In this document: one piece after another, positions 44,601-52,795 of the stretch
Position numbering within the stretch: position 1 is the first letter of the stretch
Layout: each line of letters begins with the position of its first letter
Assembly (NCBI GenBank): GCA_949287245.1
Contig: CASEFL010000007.1
Location: 1-64,000, forward strand
DNA length: 64,000 nucleotides
DNA from: an uncultured Bacillota bacterium
GTDB taxonomy: Bacteria > Bacillota_I > Bacilli_A > RFN20 > CAG-826
Direction of reading: 5' to 3'
Program-made: the position numbers and the translations under genes
Notes under the pieces: generated by a model
Database searches by the model: none
What the model was told of the DNA's origin: nothing
The model's input: only the letters and a program-made list of their open reading frames with translations

Positions 44601-44620
44601 GCAGTTTTCTTTTTAATCAT
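41603..44620 (-). CDS. giant signal-anchored surface protein
   Basis: A 1005-residue protein: an N-terminal membrane helix (about 6-28), then an all-external, Ser/Thr/Asn/Gly-rich beta region. About residues 440-530 read as short solenoid repeats (HQGAIISSYSELDLAGHD, GASLISYGSITDSIGGGK, KIILLDGATF), followed by a similar block around 545-600 and a C-terminal module with aromatic strands. No cell-wall sorting signal, lipobox or enzyme motif is present. ATG 44620 has AAGGAG upstream. It is the first gene of the operon with the ABC-2 transporter and the beta-helix protein. No family recognised. Confidence 0.65.
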   Translation of the reverse strand: MIKKKTAIYIGSIALSLLAGVGIVVGSTVHQFLPTIADQISSVYCADLIFGTKAYIGNDVLDVGDWTESVEGNYGKINPGLKEVSGAYAETGSMMRLEANGSFTLTFPGKGVAIRGVRVIATVDTNPVTISLSSSAHPQALTTIIEKTGTPDISDQADQSLNYVTGLDNNTGAESTTITISTNGKVNIAKIVFTIVGDTSDAKSYSYVTFTEPNGNVTGSWIENGTTLSLSDAPSYGEGSNYYLYKDNDGQILNNHPLVTHSMNFKAEVVSSTNENSSLSTSYQENLTPGENPSLQNSVITKEGSYSISSSTVTVSAIDTSTGNTYTEVTSVDLSTQNGINYNGVSQRLFKNSEGKITAPQVPSPNGQASQVSPGDFTIALEDTERTNDENVSERTLNYKPTIGSTTIDTTRNGIGPTNYVSTRITLESDQYLSGSLVLGGITGYYGNIRKDSTDVFAMINHQGAIISSYSELDLAGHDLVVGSGASLISYGSITDSIGGGKIILLDGATFQSPLVIQNNIKEAAYAVSFINGTMPFLLYRMPYINADIDIHAGATVIGNMRAKLAGNGTDGINQNIVLVSANANGTLDTPEDDALIVLSKGVLTRSVSYDASLKSQMKAKYNTKLNANTAYNQSDIGYHNVEYQRISYEGNSITAALNHFSVHITSPKNARLDSNRAPFLVAPYFDIALHGDSNVTLNNQMTLLPGSSFVMDPDGTLNFSKTNTDELSNLLAISGKIEYQGVGGLVAVPTLDIPNTKSYMNSTTIKEFNGGDVLKKMDTFWNYMNAKSSTVHLPNNFSFGENPELNTPYIIGGNMNINSIEGLTSAMNSKKVSFTASNAFVVGNYKPVVFFNHAAVQNYYSIPLNLTTSDGKTYVPDANSTNLVSGSYDKNTGLMNVNGKNYIYLLSANEVPGFEFKPLLDGSWEEVTKYENHVATVNNGNQYIFFNGAHLEVASINSSTQVTANFERFNRSIAWIIGTSSSQLKENQSFTYNGQKWTLPSVEA

Positions 44621-44647
44621 AGGTATTTTCTCCTTACACGATATATG

Positions 44648-44669
44648 ACTTCTTTTTCAAAAAAGAAGT
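44648..44669. other. AT-rich hairpin in leader of giant-protein operon
   Basis: ACTTCTTTTT and AAAAAGAAGT form a perfect 10-bp stem. It lies 28 bases upstream of ATG 44620 and is followed on the plus strand by TTTT, so it may be a terminator for rightward antisense RNA or a leader structure of the leftward operon. Confidence 0.4.
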
Positions 44670-44732
44670 TTTTAAAACAAATCGACAACGCTATGCCCCT
44701 AGGCAACAAAAGGATAATAAACAAATTAAAGT

Positions 44733-44748
44733 TGTCAATTGATTGACA
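44733..44748. promoter_or_regulatory. 16-bp dyad between divergent operons
   Basis: TGTCAAT-TG-ATTGACA is a perfect palindrome. Each arm includes a consensus -35 hexamer (TTGACA), one for each strand, although no well-spaced -10 box is obvious. It is a likely operator between the giant-protein operon and the MFS operon. Confidence 0.5.
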
Positions 44749-44896
44749 TTATGAATTTGTATTATTCCCAAAAACAACGAAGTTTTGCATGGTTTTTTTG
44801 ATTCTCCTGTTTAGGAAAAACTTTAAATTTTCAAATTTCTTTTCTTTCAACCTTTTTTCTTTATGGTAAAGAAGAAAAAGAAGTTAAAATATTTAC

Positions 44897-46345
44897 ATGG
44901 AACAAACGAAAAAGCCTACACATTTGGCCTTAAAATTAAATTACAAACGAACCTTTTTGATCGGTTTCGCCTTCTTTGGAATTCTTTTATTGTGGCAAGT
45001 TTACGATTCTTGGTGTCCAACGATTCTTACTGAACTTTTTGCTCGCAATATTTTTGGTGTTGATGGTGGTGAGGCATTAACGACAGAACTGTCATTAGAG
45101 GTTCAATATTTAGTAGGAATTATGATGGCAATTGATAATTTAGCCGCCTTAATTCTTCTTCCTTTATTTGGTTCAATTTCGGATCGAACCCACACAAAAA
45201 TAGGGAAAAGAATGCCCTTTATTTTAATTGGGACATTAATCGCAGCCATCGCCTTCCCTTTTATTCCTTTATTGTTTCATTATCTTCCTAATTCAATTGG
45301 TGGCCTAATTGGTGTGATATTAATCATGCTTGTTGTCATTATTGCCATGATGATGTATCGCAGTCCTGCTGTATCACTTATGCCTGACTTAACGCCAAAG
45401 CCTTTAAGAAGTAAGGCTAACGGTATTATTAATATCATGGGATATTTAGGTGGAGCTTGTGCTACTTTTATGGGCCTTGGCTTCGTCTTAAGTGATTATG
45501 TTCGTAACCCCGATTCTTGGTGTTATCAAAACATATGGGCGATTGAGCTCCCTTTCTTAGTTGCTTCTATTTTGATGGTTATTTCTGCCTTTGTTTTATA
45601 TGCAAAAGTAAAAGAAAACAAGTTAGCAGAAGAACTTCGTCCTGAACTAGAGGAAGGCGAACGTTTAGCAATGACCGAAGAAAAGGTGGAAGATGATAAG
45701 CCAATGCCAAAGGCAAATAAAATTATGCTTGGTTTAATTTTAGCAGCAGAAGTATGTTGGTTTATGGCTGATAACGCCGTTAATACATTCTTTTCTTTGT
45801 ATGTTCAATATTATTTAAATTGTTCCACTTCTTCCTCCTCAATTTTAACCATTTTGGGCGGTGTTTTCTCTGTTATAGGTTTCTGGTTTGGGGGAGTAAT
45901 CGCGGACCGTATTGGACGCAAATGGACGATTTCCATGGGTTTAGGACTTTATATAATTGCCGCAATTTTAATGTGTTTTGCCTGGCCTTCACAAAATGCA
46001 GAGGGGGTTTATCAACTCCCATGGATTCTTTATCTTGTCTTCATTATTAAAGGCTTTGGGATTGCTTTAGTGAACACTTGTTCCTTCCCGATGGTTGTTG
46101 AACTTTGTTCATCAAAAAAGGTCGGTCGTTTTACTTCCTATTACTATACTGCCTCGATGGGCGCACAGGCTCTTACTTCGATTGCTCTTGGTGGGCTGTT
46201 ATATGCAATAGGGAGTTATAGTACTCTTCCTATTTACGCCACAGTATTTATGGCAGTAGCTTTCCTTATTTTCCTTTTTGTGAAAAACATTAAGGCTAAA
46301 GTAGTTAAAACAAAACATGGTCTTGAGGCTTTAGACCAAGATTAG
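44897..46345 (+). CDS. MFS/GPH-type sugar transporter
   Basis: A 482-residue transporter with about 12 helices. The first cytosolic loop reads GSISDRTHTKIGKRMPFILIG, the form found in GPH and SLC45-like sugar carriers; the second motif-A loop is ADRIGRKWT. A charged cytoplasmic loop joins the halves (about 238-275). It heads a forward gene group that includes aldose epimerase and 4-alpha-glucanotransferase further on, so a maltose/oligosaccharide substrate is plausible but unproved. Confidence 0.8.
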   Translation: MEQTKKPTHLALKLNYKRTFLIGFAFFGILLLWQVYDSWCPTILTELFARNIFGVDGGEALTTELSLEVQYLVGIMMAIDNLAALILLPLFGSISDRTHTKIGKRMPFILIGTLIAAIAFPFIPLLFHYLPNSIGGLIGVILIMLVVIIAMMMYRSPAVSLMPDLTPKPLRSKANGIINIMGYLGGACATFMGLGFVLSDYVRNPDSWCYQNIWAIELPFLVASILMVISAFVLYAKVKENKLAEELRPELEEGERLAMTEEKVEDDKPMPKANKIMLGLILAAEVCWFMADNAVNTFFSLYVQYYLNCSTSSSSILTILGGVFSVIGFWFGGVIADRIGRKWTISMGLGLYIIAAILMCFAWPSQNAEGVYQLPWILYLVFIIKGFGIALVNTCSFPMVVELCSSKKVGRFTSYYYTASMGAQALTSIALGGLLYAIGSYSTLPIYATVFMAVAFLIFLFVKNIKAKVVKTKHGLEALDQD

Positions 46346-46354
46346 GAGAGAGAT

Positions 46355-47350
46355 ATGCCAGCAATTATCACTCATTATGCCTTTGCATTAAGCACGATGG
46401 AGCATAAAAATCGTGCTCCAAAAGAAAAAACCGCGCTTCTTATTGGCGCGCAAGGTCCCGACCCTTTCTTTTTCTATGGACAAAAACCTTGGAATCATCG
46501 TCATTCAAGGGAAGAAGTTACTTCCTTTGGACACGAACTCCATCATGTTGATCCTACCGATTGTTATTTTGCGATGCTTGAAGGAATTTCAGCCTTTCCT
46601 ATAGAAATGCAACCAATTCTTTTCTCATACATGGAAGGACTTTTTCTTCATTATTGTTTGGACCGTAACGCTCATCCATATATTTGGAGTCGATCGGGTT
46701 TTGGATTAACTCCCGAAGAGAAAAAGGATTGGGGAGCGATGCATACTTGGCTTGAGACTTTAATTGATGTGATATACGGTACAGAACAAAAGGTTTTTAC
46801 TCGCAGTGCTTACCATTATTTAGAAATTGATTATTCTTCCTTACGTGCTATTGCTGAACTTTGGGTAATTGGAAATAATGCCACGTTGAAGAAAAAACGC
46901 TTTGATGAAAGCTCTTTTATTCTTTCTCTAATTGATTATCGTGCCATAATGCGCTTAACGAATGTTCCCTATTGGTGGAGTCACTTCCTTACGCGCTTTA
47001 TGGGGAAAAAGTCAGTTCCTTATCGGATGAATTTTCCTAAAAAAATTGACGAATCTATTTTGTCTCTTGATGTAATGAATGATTCTCATGCCTTATGGCG
47101 TGATCCCGTGAAAGGTCATCATCGAAGCGAATCTTTGCGCGAATTAATGGTTAAAGCGCGAGAGGACTACCTTTTCGTTCTTCCTATTTTAAGAAAAGCA
47201 TCTGAAAAAATAGAAGGAAGCAAAGAGGATTTGCGGAGATTTTGTCATGATTTAGATCATGATGGATATCGACCAAGTGAGAAACTGCTTTATATGTCAC
47301 CTATTTGGCCGAACACGAAAGAACGTGGTCCAAAGGAAGGAAAGTCATAA
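46355..47350 (+). CDS. zinc-dependent phospholipase C-like protein
   Basis: A 331-residue cytoplasmic protein with the His/Asp pattern of the Zn-dependent phospholipase C/S1-P1 fold: MPAIITHYAFA (His at 7), IGAQGPDPFFF, GHELHHVD, EGLFLHYCLDRNAHPY and MHTWLE. No signal peptide. Intracellular members of this group are uncharacterised. It overlaps the cardiolipin synthase gene by one base (TAATG), suggesting a joint role in phospholipid turnover. Confidence 0.75.
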   Translation: MPAIITHYAFALSTMEHKNRAPKEKTALLIGAQGPDPFFFYGQKPWNHRHSREEVTSFGHELHHVDPTDCYFAMLEGISAFPIEMQPILFSYMEGLFLHYCLDRNAHPYIWSRSGFGLTPEEKKDWGAMHTWLETLIDVIYGTEQKVFTRSAYHYLEIDYSSLRAIAELWVIGNNATLKKKRFDESSFILSLIDYRAIMRLTNVPYWWSHFLTRFMGKKSVPYRMNFPKKIDESILSLDVMNDSHALWRDPVKGHHRSESLRELMVKAREDYLFVLPILRKASEKIEGSKEDLRRFCHDLDHDGYRPSEKLLYMSPIWPNTKERGPKEGKS

Positions 47351-48915
47351 TGAAAATCTTTCGTTCTGGTTTTTGGACGAAAGCTTTTATTTGCTTAATT
47401 GTTCTTTTTGAACTCGGCCTTCTTATCTATTTTATTTATGTTTTATCCGCAGGTTTTTTGCAAAGCACTTTTGCCCTTCTTTTTCTTTTAATTCTTTTCT
47501 TACTGAATCTTTTAACCGTTGTTGTTCTTTTTAATACTCATAGTCAAGTTGATTACAAACTTTCTTGGCTGAGTTTTATTTGCATTTTGCCGGTGTTTGG
47601 CCTTGTTTTTTATGTCTTATTCGCGCATAAATTTCAAACGACTAGACAAAAAGAGTTTTTAAACCGATACAACATGACCCTTAAGGAAACAAGTAAAAAT
47701 CCTTTAATTTATACCTCTTTAGAACGAGATTTTCCTGCTTCCGCAAAAATTGCTCATTACATTGAAAATGCTTCCTTATCACCAATATATCAAAACTCTT
47801 CTTTAGAGTATTTTTCGTTAGGAGATGAAGCTTTTCCTATCATGATAGAGGAACTGAAAAAAGCAAAGCATTATATTTTCTTAGAATATTTTATTATTCA
47901 TCCTGGTCTTTTTTGGGACTCGATTGAGAAGATTCTTATTGAGAAAGCCAAAGAAGGTCTAGACATCCGTCTTCTATATGATGATTTTGGCTCCATGAGT
48001 ACTTTGCCAATTGATTTTGCTTCGCGGTTAAAAAAAGCAGGGATACAGTGCAATGCTTTTTCAAAAATTCGTCCATTTCTCGATATTCGTATGAACAATC
48101 GTGATCATAGAAAAATTCTTGTTATTGATGGACATACTGCATTTTCTGGCGGGATTAATCTTGCGGACGAATATATCAATAAGAAAAGCCGTTTTGGTCA
48201 TTGGAAAGATAATGCGGTTATGGTGAAAGGGAAAGCGGTTGAAGGGTTTACTTTTCTCTTCTTAAGCAACTGGAAAGCTTCCTTTGGAGTGAAAGATGCT
48301 CCTTTATTTTACGATTATTATCGACCTGAAACTTTTATTGATGAAATTGGTGGTTTTCCTAAAAGTGATGGTTATTTACAACCTTATGGTGACTTACCTT
48401 ACGACAAATATTCTGTCGGAGTTGGTGTTTATAGTTCCATGATTATGCGGGCACGGAAATATTTATATATTTCTACTCCTTATTTGATTCTAGATACTCA
48501 GTTAAAGGCTGAACTTGTACAAGCGGCTTTATCTGGCGTTGCTGTGCGTCTATTAATCCCTGGAATTCCTGATAAAAAGCTTGTGTATTCTTTAACGGAA
48601 TTCAATTGCGGTGAGTTATTAAAAGCGGGGGTACGTATTTATAAATACACGCCCGGTTTCGTTCATCAAAAGATGTTTATTTCGGATGATGAAGTAGCAA
48701 CTTGTGGTACGATTAATTTAGATTATCGTGCGTTATATCTTCATATGGAAAATGGTTTATTTGTTGTCAATAACAGTAAAATTTCTTCCATGCGTGATGA
48801 CTTTTTAAGCACGTTAGAAGTCTCAAAGGAAATGTCTTTGGAAGATTGGAAAAAAAGAAGAAAAAGATGTTTATTAAAATGGATTTTCTTAAATTTCTTT
48901 TCTCCATTATTATAA
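47350..48915 (+). CDS. cls: cardiolipin synthase
   Basis: A 521-residue phospholipase-D-superfamily enzyme: two N-terminal membrane helices (about 10-35 and 37-60) plus a third near 75-95, and two HKD motifs, HRKILVID (about residue 255) and HQKMFISD (about 440), each followed by the G-x-x-N block (GGINLADEY, GTINLDYR). It joins two phosphatidylglycerols into cardiolipin at the membrane. The start at 47350 overlaps the previous stop. Confidence 0.92.
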   Translation: MKIFRSGFWTKAFICLIVLFELGLLIYFIYVLSAGFLQSTFALLFLLILFLLNLLTVVVLFNTHSQVDYKLSWLSFICILPVFGLVFYVLFAHKFQTTRQKEFLNRYNMTLKETSKNPLIYTSLERDFPASAKIAHYIENASLSPIYQNSSLEYFSLGDEAFPIMIEELKKAKHYIFLEYFIIHPGLFWDSIEKILIEKAKEGLDIRLLYDDFGSMSTLPIDFASRLKKAGIQCNAFSKIRPFLDIRMNNRDHRKILVIDGHTAFSGGINLADEYINKKSRFGHWKDNAVMVKGKAVEGFTFLFLSNWKASFGVKDAPLFYDYYRPETFIDEIGGFPKSDGYLQPYGDLPYDKYSVGVGVYSSMIMRARKYLYISTPYLILDTQLKAELVQAALSGVAVRLLIPGIPDKKLVYSLTEFNCGELLKAGVRIYKYTPGFVHQKMFISDDEVATCGTINLDYRALYLHMENGLFVVNNSKISSMRDDFLSTLEVSKEMSLEDWKKRRKRCLLKWIFLNFFSPLL

Positions 48916-48942
48916 AAACTATAAAAAGGATGGGTTTTTGCA

Positions 48943-49929
48943 ATGAAAATAGTTTCAAAGATAATTCATGACGCTTGCTTTTACACCTTAACAAATCAAA
49001 GTGGTTTTTCTATTACCTTTTGCGATATTGGGGCATCAATTTATGATCTTTCTTATCAAAATCAGTCGTTAATTTGTTCTCCAAAAGACTACAAACGATT
49101 TTTAGAAGGCTGGGGGTTTCACGGAAAGGTGATTGGGCGAGTTGCAGGAAGAATTAAGGATGCTTCCTTATCTTATTTAGGCAAAACCTATCCTCTTGAA
49201 CGGAATTCCGGTTCATGTACTTTACATGGGGGATATAGCACTTTTGCCTTCAAACGATTCCATCTTGAACTTGCAGAAGTGGCGAATGGTTATACCCTAA
49301 CTTTTTCTTATGTATCAAAAGATGGGGAGGGTGGTTTTCCCGGGGAACTCATGCTTCTTGTTCGTTATTTTGTCCCTAATGAGGGCACGGAGCTAACAAT
49401 GGAATTTATTGCCGAAAGCGATAAAGCCACTCCTTTTGGACCGACGATGCATCTTTATCTTAATTTAGGAGAAGACACGATTCTTAATCATCGTCTTTTA
49501 TTAAAAGCAAATAAAATTATGTCTTACGATGACAATCTACTTCCCCTTGATTTTATTGATGTTCCAGAAGAACTTTCCTTTCAAAAAGAAAGAAAAATAC
49601 AAGATGTCGTAAATTCTCCTCTTTTATCTTCTCTTGGAGGACTTGATCATCTTTATTTATTTTCATCTCTGGAAGAGGAAGAAAAACTCATTCTCAGCCA
49701 TAAAAATGTTAAATGTGTCATTAAGACAGATTTTCCCGCGATTCAAGTATTCACGGATAATCATGGAAATGGAGAATGGTTAACAAATGGAAGAAAAGAA
49801 ATTTCTCATGCTGGAATTGCTTTAGAGCCTATGTATTCTCCAAAAGATTTCCGCGGCATGGGATTAATACCGAAAATGCGAAGAAAAAATAAAATTACCT
49901 ATTCTTTTTCTTTTGATGAGCCTCGCTAA
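48943..49929 (+). CDS. galM: aldose 1-epimerase (mutarotase)
   Basis: A 328-residue galactose-mutarotase-like enzyme: FCDIGASIYDL, GRVAGRIKDASLSYLGKTY, the substrate loop NSGSCTLHGG (His about 89), MHLYLNLG (catalytic His about 168) and ALEPMYSPKDF (Glu about 286). It interconverts alpha and beta sugar anomers. It lies between cls and malQ, each with its own ribosome binding site, and probably serves the glucan-degrading pathway. Confidence 0.88.
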   Translation: MKIVSKIIHDACFYTLTNQSGFSITFCDIGASIYDLSYQNQSLICSPKDYKRFLEGWGFHGKVIGRVAGRIKDASLSYLGKTYPLERNSGSCTLHGGYSTFAFKRFHLELAEVANGYTLTFSYVSKDGEGGFPGELMLLVRYFVPNEGTELTMEFIAESDKATPFGPTMHLYLNLGEDTILNHRLLLKANKIMSYDDNLLPLDFIDVPEELSFQKERKIQDVVNSPLLSSLGGLDHLYLFSSLEEEEKLILSHKNVKCVIKTDFPAIQVFTDNHGNGEWLTNGRKEISHAGIALEPMYSPKDFRGMGLIPKMRRKNKITYSFSFDEPR

Positions 49930-49974
49930 AATCTTACTTTTTTGTTATAATTATCCAGAATTAAGGAGAATTAT

Positions 49975-51462
49975 ATGGAGAGAATTACCGGCATATTATG
50001 CCCTGTGGCAAGTTTGCCTTCTCGTCATGGAATTGGCGATTTTGGAAAAAAGAGTTACGAATTTGCAGAGATTTTAAAATCTGCAGGTTGTCGTTTGTGG
50101 CAAGTATTGCCCTTAAATCCTTTGGGTTATGGACATTCGCCATACCAACCATTTTCTAGTTTTGCTATCGATGAACTTTATGTTGATTTAGATGCCTTAA
50201 AAGAAGAAGGGCTTATCGAGGAGGCAATCCCTGATTTTGCAAGTGATTCGCCAAAAATTCTTTATGAAGAAATTCGTGAATTTAAACTTCCTTACTTAAA
50301 GAAAGCCTTTTTAAAAGCAAAAAAGAAACGTTCTTTCAAAAAAGATATTGATTCTTTCTTAAAAGAAGAAGAATGGGCGACAGCATGGGGATTATTCATG
50401 ATGAATAAAAGAAAAGAATCTCTCCAAAGCTGGAAATTTTGGGATAAAAAACGCCAAAAAATGAATGAAGGTGATGTTTATTTATCCAAAGAAGAAATGG
50501 ACGACTATCTTTTTGAAATTTGGTTACAAATGACTTTATATTCTCAGTGGAAAAAACTTTTAGCCTATTGTCATACATTAGGCTTAAAACTTGTTGGGGA
50601 TGTGCCTTTCTATGTTGGTTTTGACTCTGCTGATGTGTGGGCAAATCAAGAATTCTTCCTTATTGATCCAAAAACAAAAGATGAAAAATTTATTGCCGGC
50701 GTACCCCCTGATTATTTCTCAGAAACAGGGCAACGTTGGGGTAATCCTATGTATAACTGGGATTACCTAGAGAAGAAGAATTTCTCGTTTTTAACAAAGC
50801 GCCTTATAGGAAATGCGAAACTTTACGATATCATTCGTTTAGATCATTTCCGGGCATTTGATACATATTGGAAAATTCCTGCTTCTTGCCCTACCGCTAT
50901 TGATGGGGTATGGAACGAGGCTCCTGGATATAAATTCTTTGATACCTTATTAAAAGAAGCTCCCGATATGGAAATTATTGCCGAAGATTTAGGAGACTTA
51001 CGAAAAGAGGTTCTTACTCTTCGCGATCATTATGATTTCCCAGGAATGAATGTTGTGGAATTTACTTTTAAAGATGCTGAAGTTTTAAAGACCGATAATC
51101 GGGACCGCGAAAACATGGTTGCCTATCTTGGTACGCATGATAATGATCCAATTTGTTCTTATTTTGAGACATTAACGGAAGAAGAAAAAGGAGACTGGGA
51201 AAAAGCTTTAGATGGTTTAGGCATTGAAAAAGGTCCCATCCATGAACGTCTTATTTCCTATGAATTATCTTTAAAGGCAAAATATGCCATTTTTGCGGTG
51301 CAAGACCTCCTTGGTCTTGGGGGAGAAGCTCGGTTAAATAAACCTGGTATTGTGGATGATGTAAACTGGACTTGGCGTTTAATTGATTACTCTTCTTTAA
51401 AGGCCACCCTTCCTTCTTTCCTTAAAAAATCTTTGCATTACGGACGGATGATTAACGAATGA
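49975..51462 (+). CDS. malQ: 4-alpha-glucanotransferase
   Basis: A 495-residue GH77 amylomaltase. SLPSRHGIGDFGKKSYEF opens the family, VGDVPFYVGFDSADVW and IIRLDHFRAFDTYW (nucleophile Asp), AEDLGDL (acid/base Glu) and LGTHDND (third carboxylate) complete the active site. It transfers alpha-1,4-glucan segments between malto-oligosaccharides. Full family length. It overlaps rimO by 4 bases (ATGA). Confidence 0.95.
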   Translation: MERITGILCPVASLPSRHGIGDFGKKSYEFAEILKSAGCRLWQVLPLNPLGYGHSPYQPFSSFAIDELYVDLDALKEEGLIEEAIPDFASDSPKILYEEIREFKLPYLKKAFLKAKKKRSFKKDIDSFLKEEEWATAWGLFMMNKRKESLQSWKFWDKKRQKMNEGDVYLSKEEMDDYLFEIWLQMTLYSQWKKLLAYCHTLGLKLVGDVPFYVGFDSADVWANQEFFLIDPKTKDEKFIAGVPPDYFSETGQRWGNPMYNWDYLEKKNFSFLTKRLIGNAKLYDIIRLDHFRAFDTYWKIPASCPTAIDGVWNEAPGYKFFDTLLKEAPDMEIIAEDLGDLRKEVLTLRDHYDFPGMNVVEFTFKDAEVLKTDNRDRENMVAYLGTHDNDPICSYFETLTEEEKGDWEKALDGLGIEKGPIHERLISYELSLKAKYAIFAVQDLLGLGGEARLNKPGIVDDVNWTWRLIDYSSLKATLPSFLKKSLHYGRMINE

Positions 51463-52754
51463 AAAAAATTGCCTTAGTGTCGCTTGGTTGTGCAAAGAAT
51501 CTTGTTGATAGCGAGATGATGCTCGCTTTAATCCAAAGTGGTGATTTTGAATTCACAAATGAATTAAAAGACGCGGATTGTGTCCTTTTAAACACCTGCG
51601 CGTTTATTGCCTCGGCAAGAGAAGAGGCGATTCGTGAATGCAAAAACATTCGTAAAAAGAGTAAGGCGAAAATTGTTGTTTTAGGCTGTTACCCTGAACG
51701 TTCTCTAGATGAAGTAAAAGAGAATATGCCAGAAGCAGATCTTTTCGTTCCTTTAAAAGATTATCCTCGTTTGCACACAATATTAACTTCTTTTCTCTCC
51801 TCTACCAAACCTCTTAGTCCCTTGGATCCTTTAAAAAGAGTGCTTGCAACCCCTTTTTATAGTGCTTATCTCCGAATTAGCGAAGGATGTGACAACTTTT
51901 GTGCTTTTTGTGCCATTCCTTATATTCGCGGAAGATTTATATCTCGTCCTTTGGATTCATTACTTGAAGAAGCAAGAATTTTACGGGAAAAAGGCGTTAT
52001 TGAACTTTCGATAGTATCTCAAGATACCGCTCATTATGGAAAAGATATTCCTAACGGCCCAAGACTTATTGATTTATTGAAAAAACTTGATGAAATGGGC
52101 TTTTATTCGATTCGCTTGTTTTATTTATATCCCTACGAAATTGATGATGAGTTATTAGAATTTATCGCAACTTCGAAATCAATTGCCCATTATTTTGACC
52201 TGCCAATCCAATGTGCCTCTGACTCTCTTTTAAAGAAGATGAATCGAAGAGATACTGTTGATGGAATGCGTACATTAATCCAAAAAATCTTCGCTTTAAT
52301 GCCAGAAGCGGTTTTAAGAACAACTTTGATTACTGGTTTTCCTGGAGAAAGCGAAGAAGATCATCAAAATACTTTATCCTTTATGAAAGAAGTTCGTTTT
52401 CATCATTTAGGATGCTTCCGCTTTAGTAGAGAAAAGGGAACAAGGGCTTACGATATGCCAGATCAAGTTCCTGAAGATGTTATGCGCGCAAGAGAGCGTG
52501 ACATTATGGGTTTACAACTTCAAATAGCCGCGGAAAGGTGTCGCGAAATGGTGGATAGAGAAATAGAAGGAATTGTCACAGGATATGATGCTCATCGTCA
52601 CCAATATACTTTCCGTTCCTATTGGAATGCTCCTGATGAAATTGATGCCAATATTTATTTCTCTTATCCTTTACCAATCAAAGAAGGCACGATTAAAAAG
52701 CTGAAAATCGTAAATGGATTTGTACGAGATTTAGCCGGTCAACTTGTTGAGTAA
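51459..52754 (+). CDS. rimO: ribosomal protein S12 methylthiotransferase
   Basis: A 431-residue radical-SAM methylthiotransferase. The N-terminal UPF0004 domain has SLGCAKNLVDSE, CVLLNTCAFI and VVLGCYPE (three Cys for one cluster). The radical-SAM motif is CDNFCAFCAIPYIRG, and a C-terminal TRAM domain is present. SLGCAKN and DTAHYGKD fit RimO rather than MiaB. It modifies an Asp of S12. It is placed in a sugar operon by overlap with malQ, a genomic accident or coupling without obvious meaning. Confidence 0.93.
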   Translation: MKKIALVSLGCAKNLVDSEMMLALIQSGDFEFTNELKDADCVLLNTCAFIASAREEAIRECKNIRKKSKAKIVVLGCYPERSLDEVKENMPEADLFVPLKDYPRLHTILTSFLSSTKPLSPLDPLKRVLATPFYSAYLRISEGCDNFCAFCAIPYIRGRFISRPLDSLLEEARILREKGVIELSIVSQDTAHYGKDIPNGPRLIDLLKKLDEMGFYSIRLFYLYPYEIDDELLEFIATSKSIAHYFDLPIQCASDSLLKKMNRRDTVDGMRTLIQKIFALMPEAVLRTTLITGFPGESEEDHQNTLSFMKEVRFHHLGCFRFSREKGTRAYDMPDQVPEDVMRARERDIMGLQLQIAAERCREMVDREIEGIVTGYDAHRHQYTFRSYWNAPDEIDANIYFSYPLPIKEGTIKKLKIVNGFVRDLAGQLVE

Positions 52755-52760
52755 TTTAGA

Positions 52761-52790
52761 AAGAACCGTGCAAAACGCGGTTCTTTTTTC
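52761..52790 (+). terminator. rho-independent terminator
   Basis: AAGAACCGTG-CAAAA-CGCGGTTCTT (one G-T pair) followed by TTTTC. It ends the sugar/rimO operon and lies next to the convergent nucleoside hydrolase. Confidence 0.93.
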
Positions 52791-52795
52791 TTATT

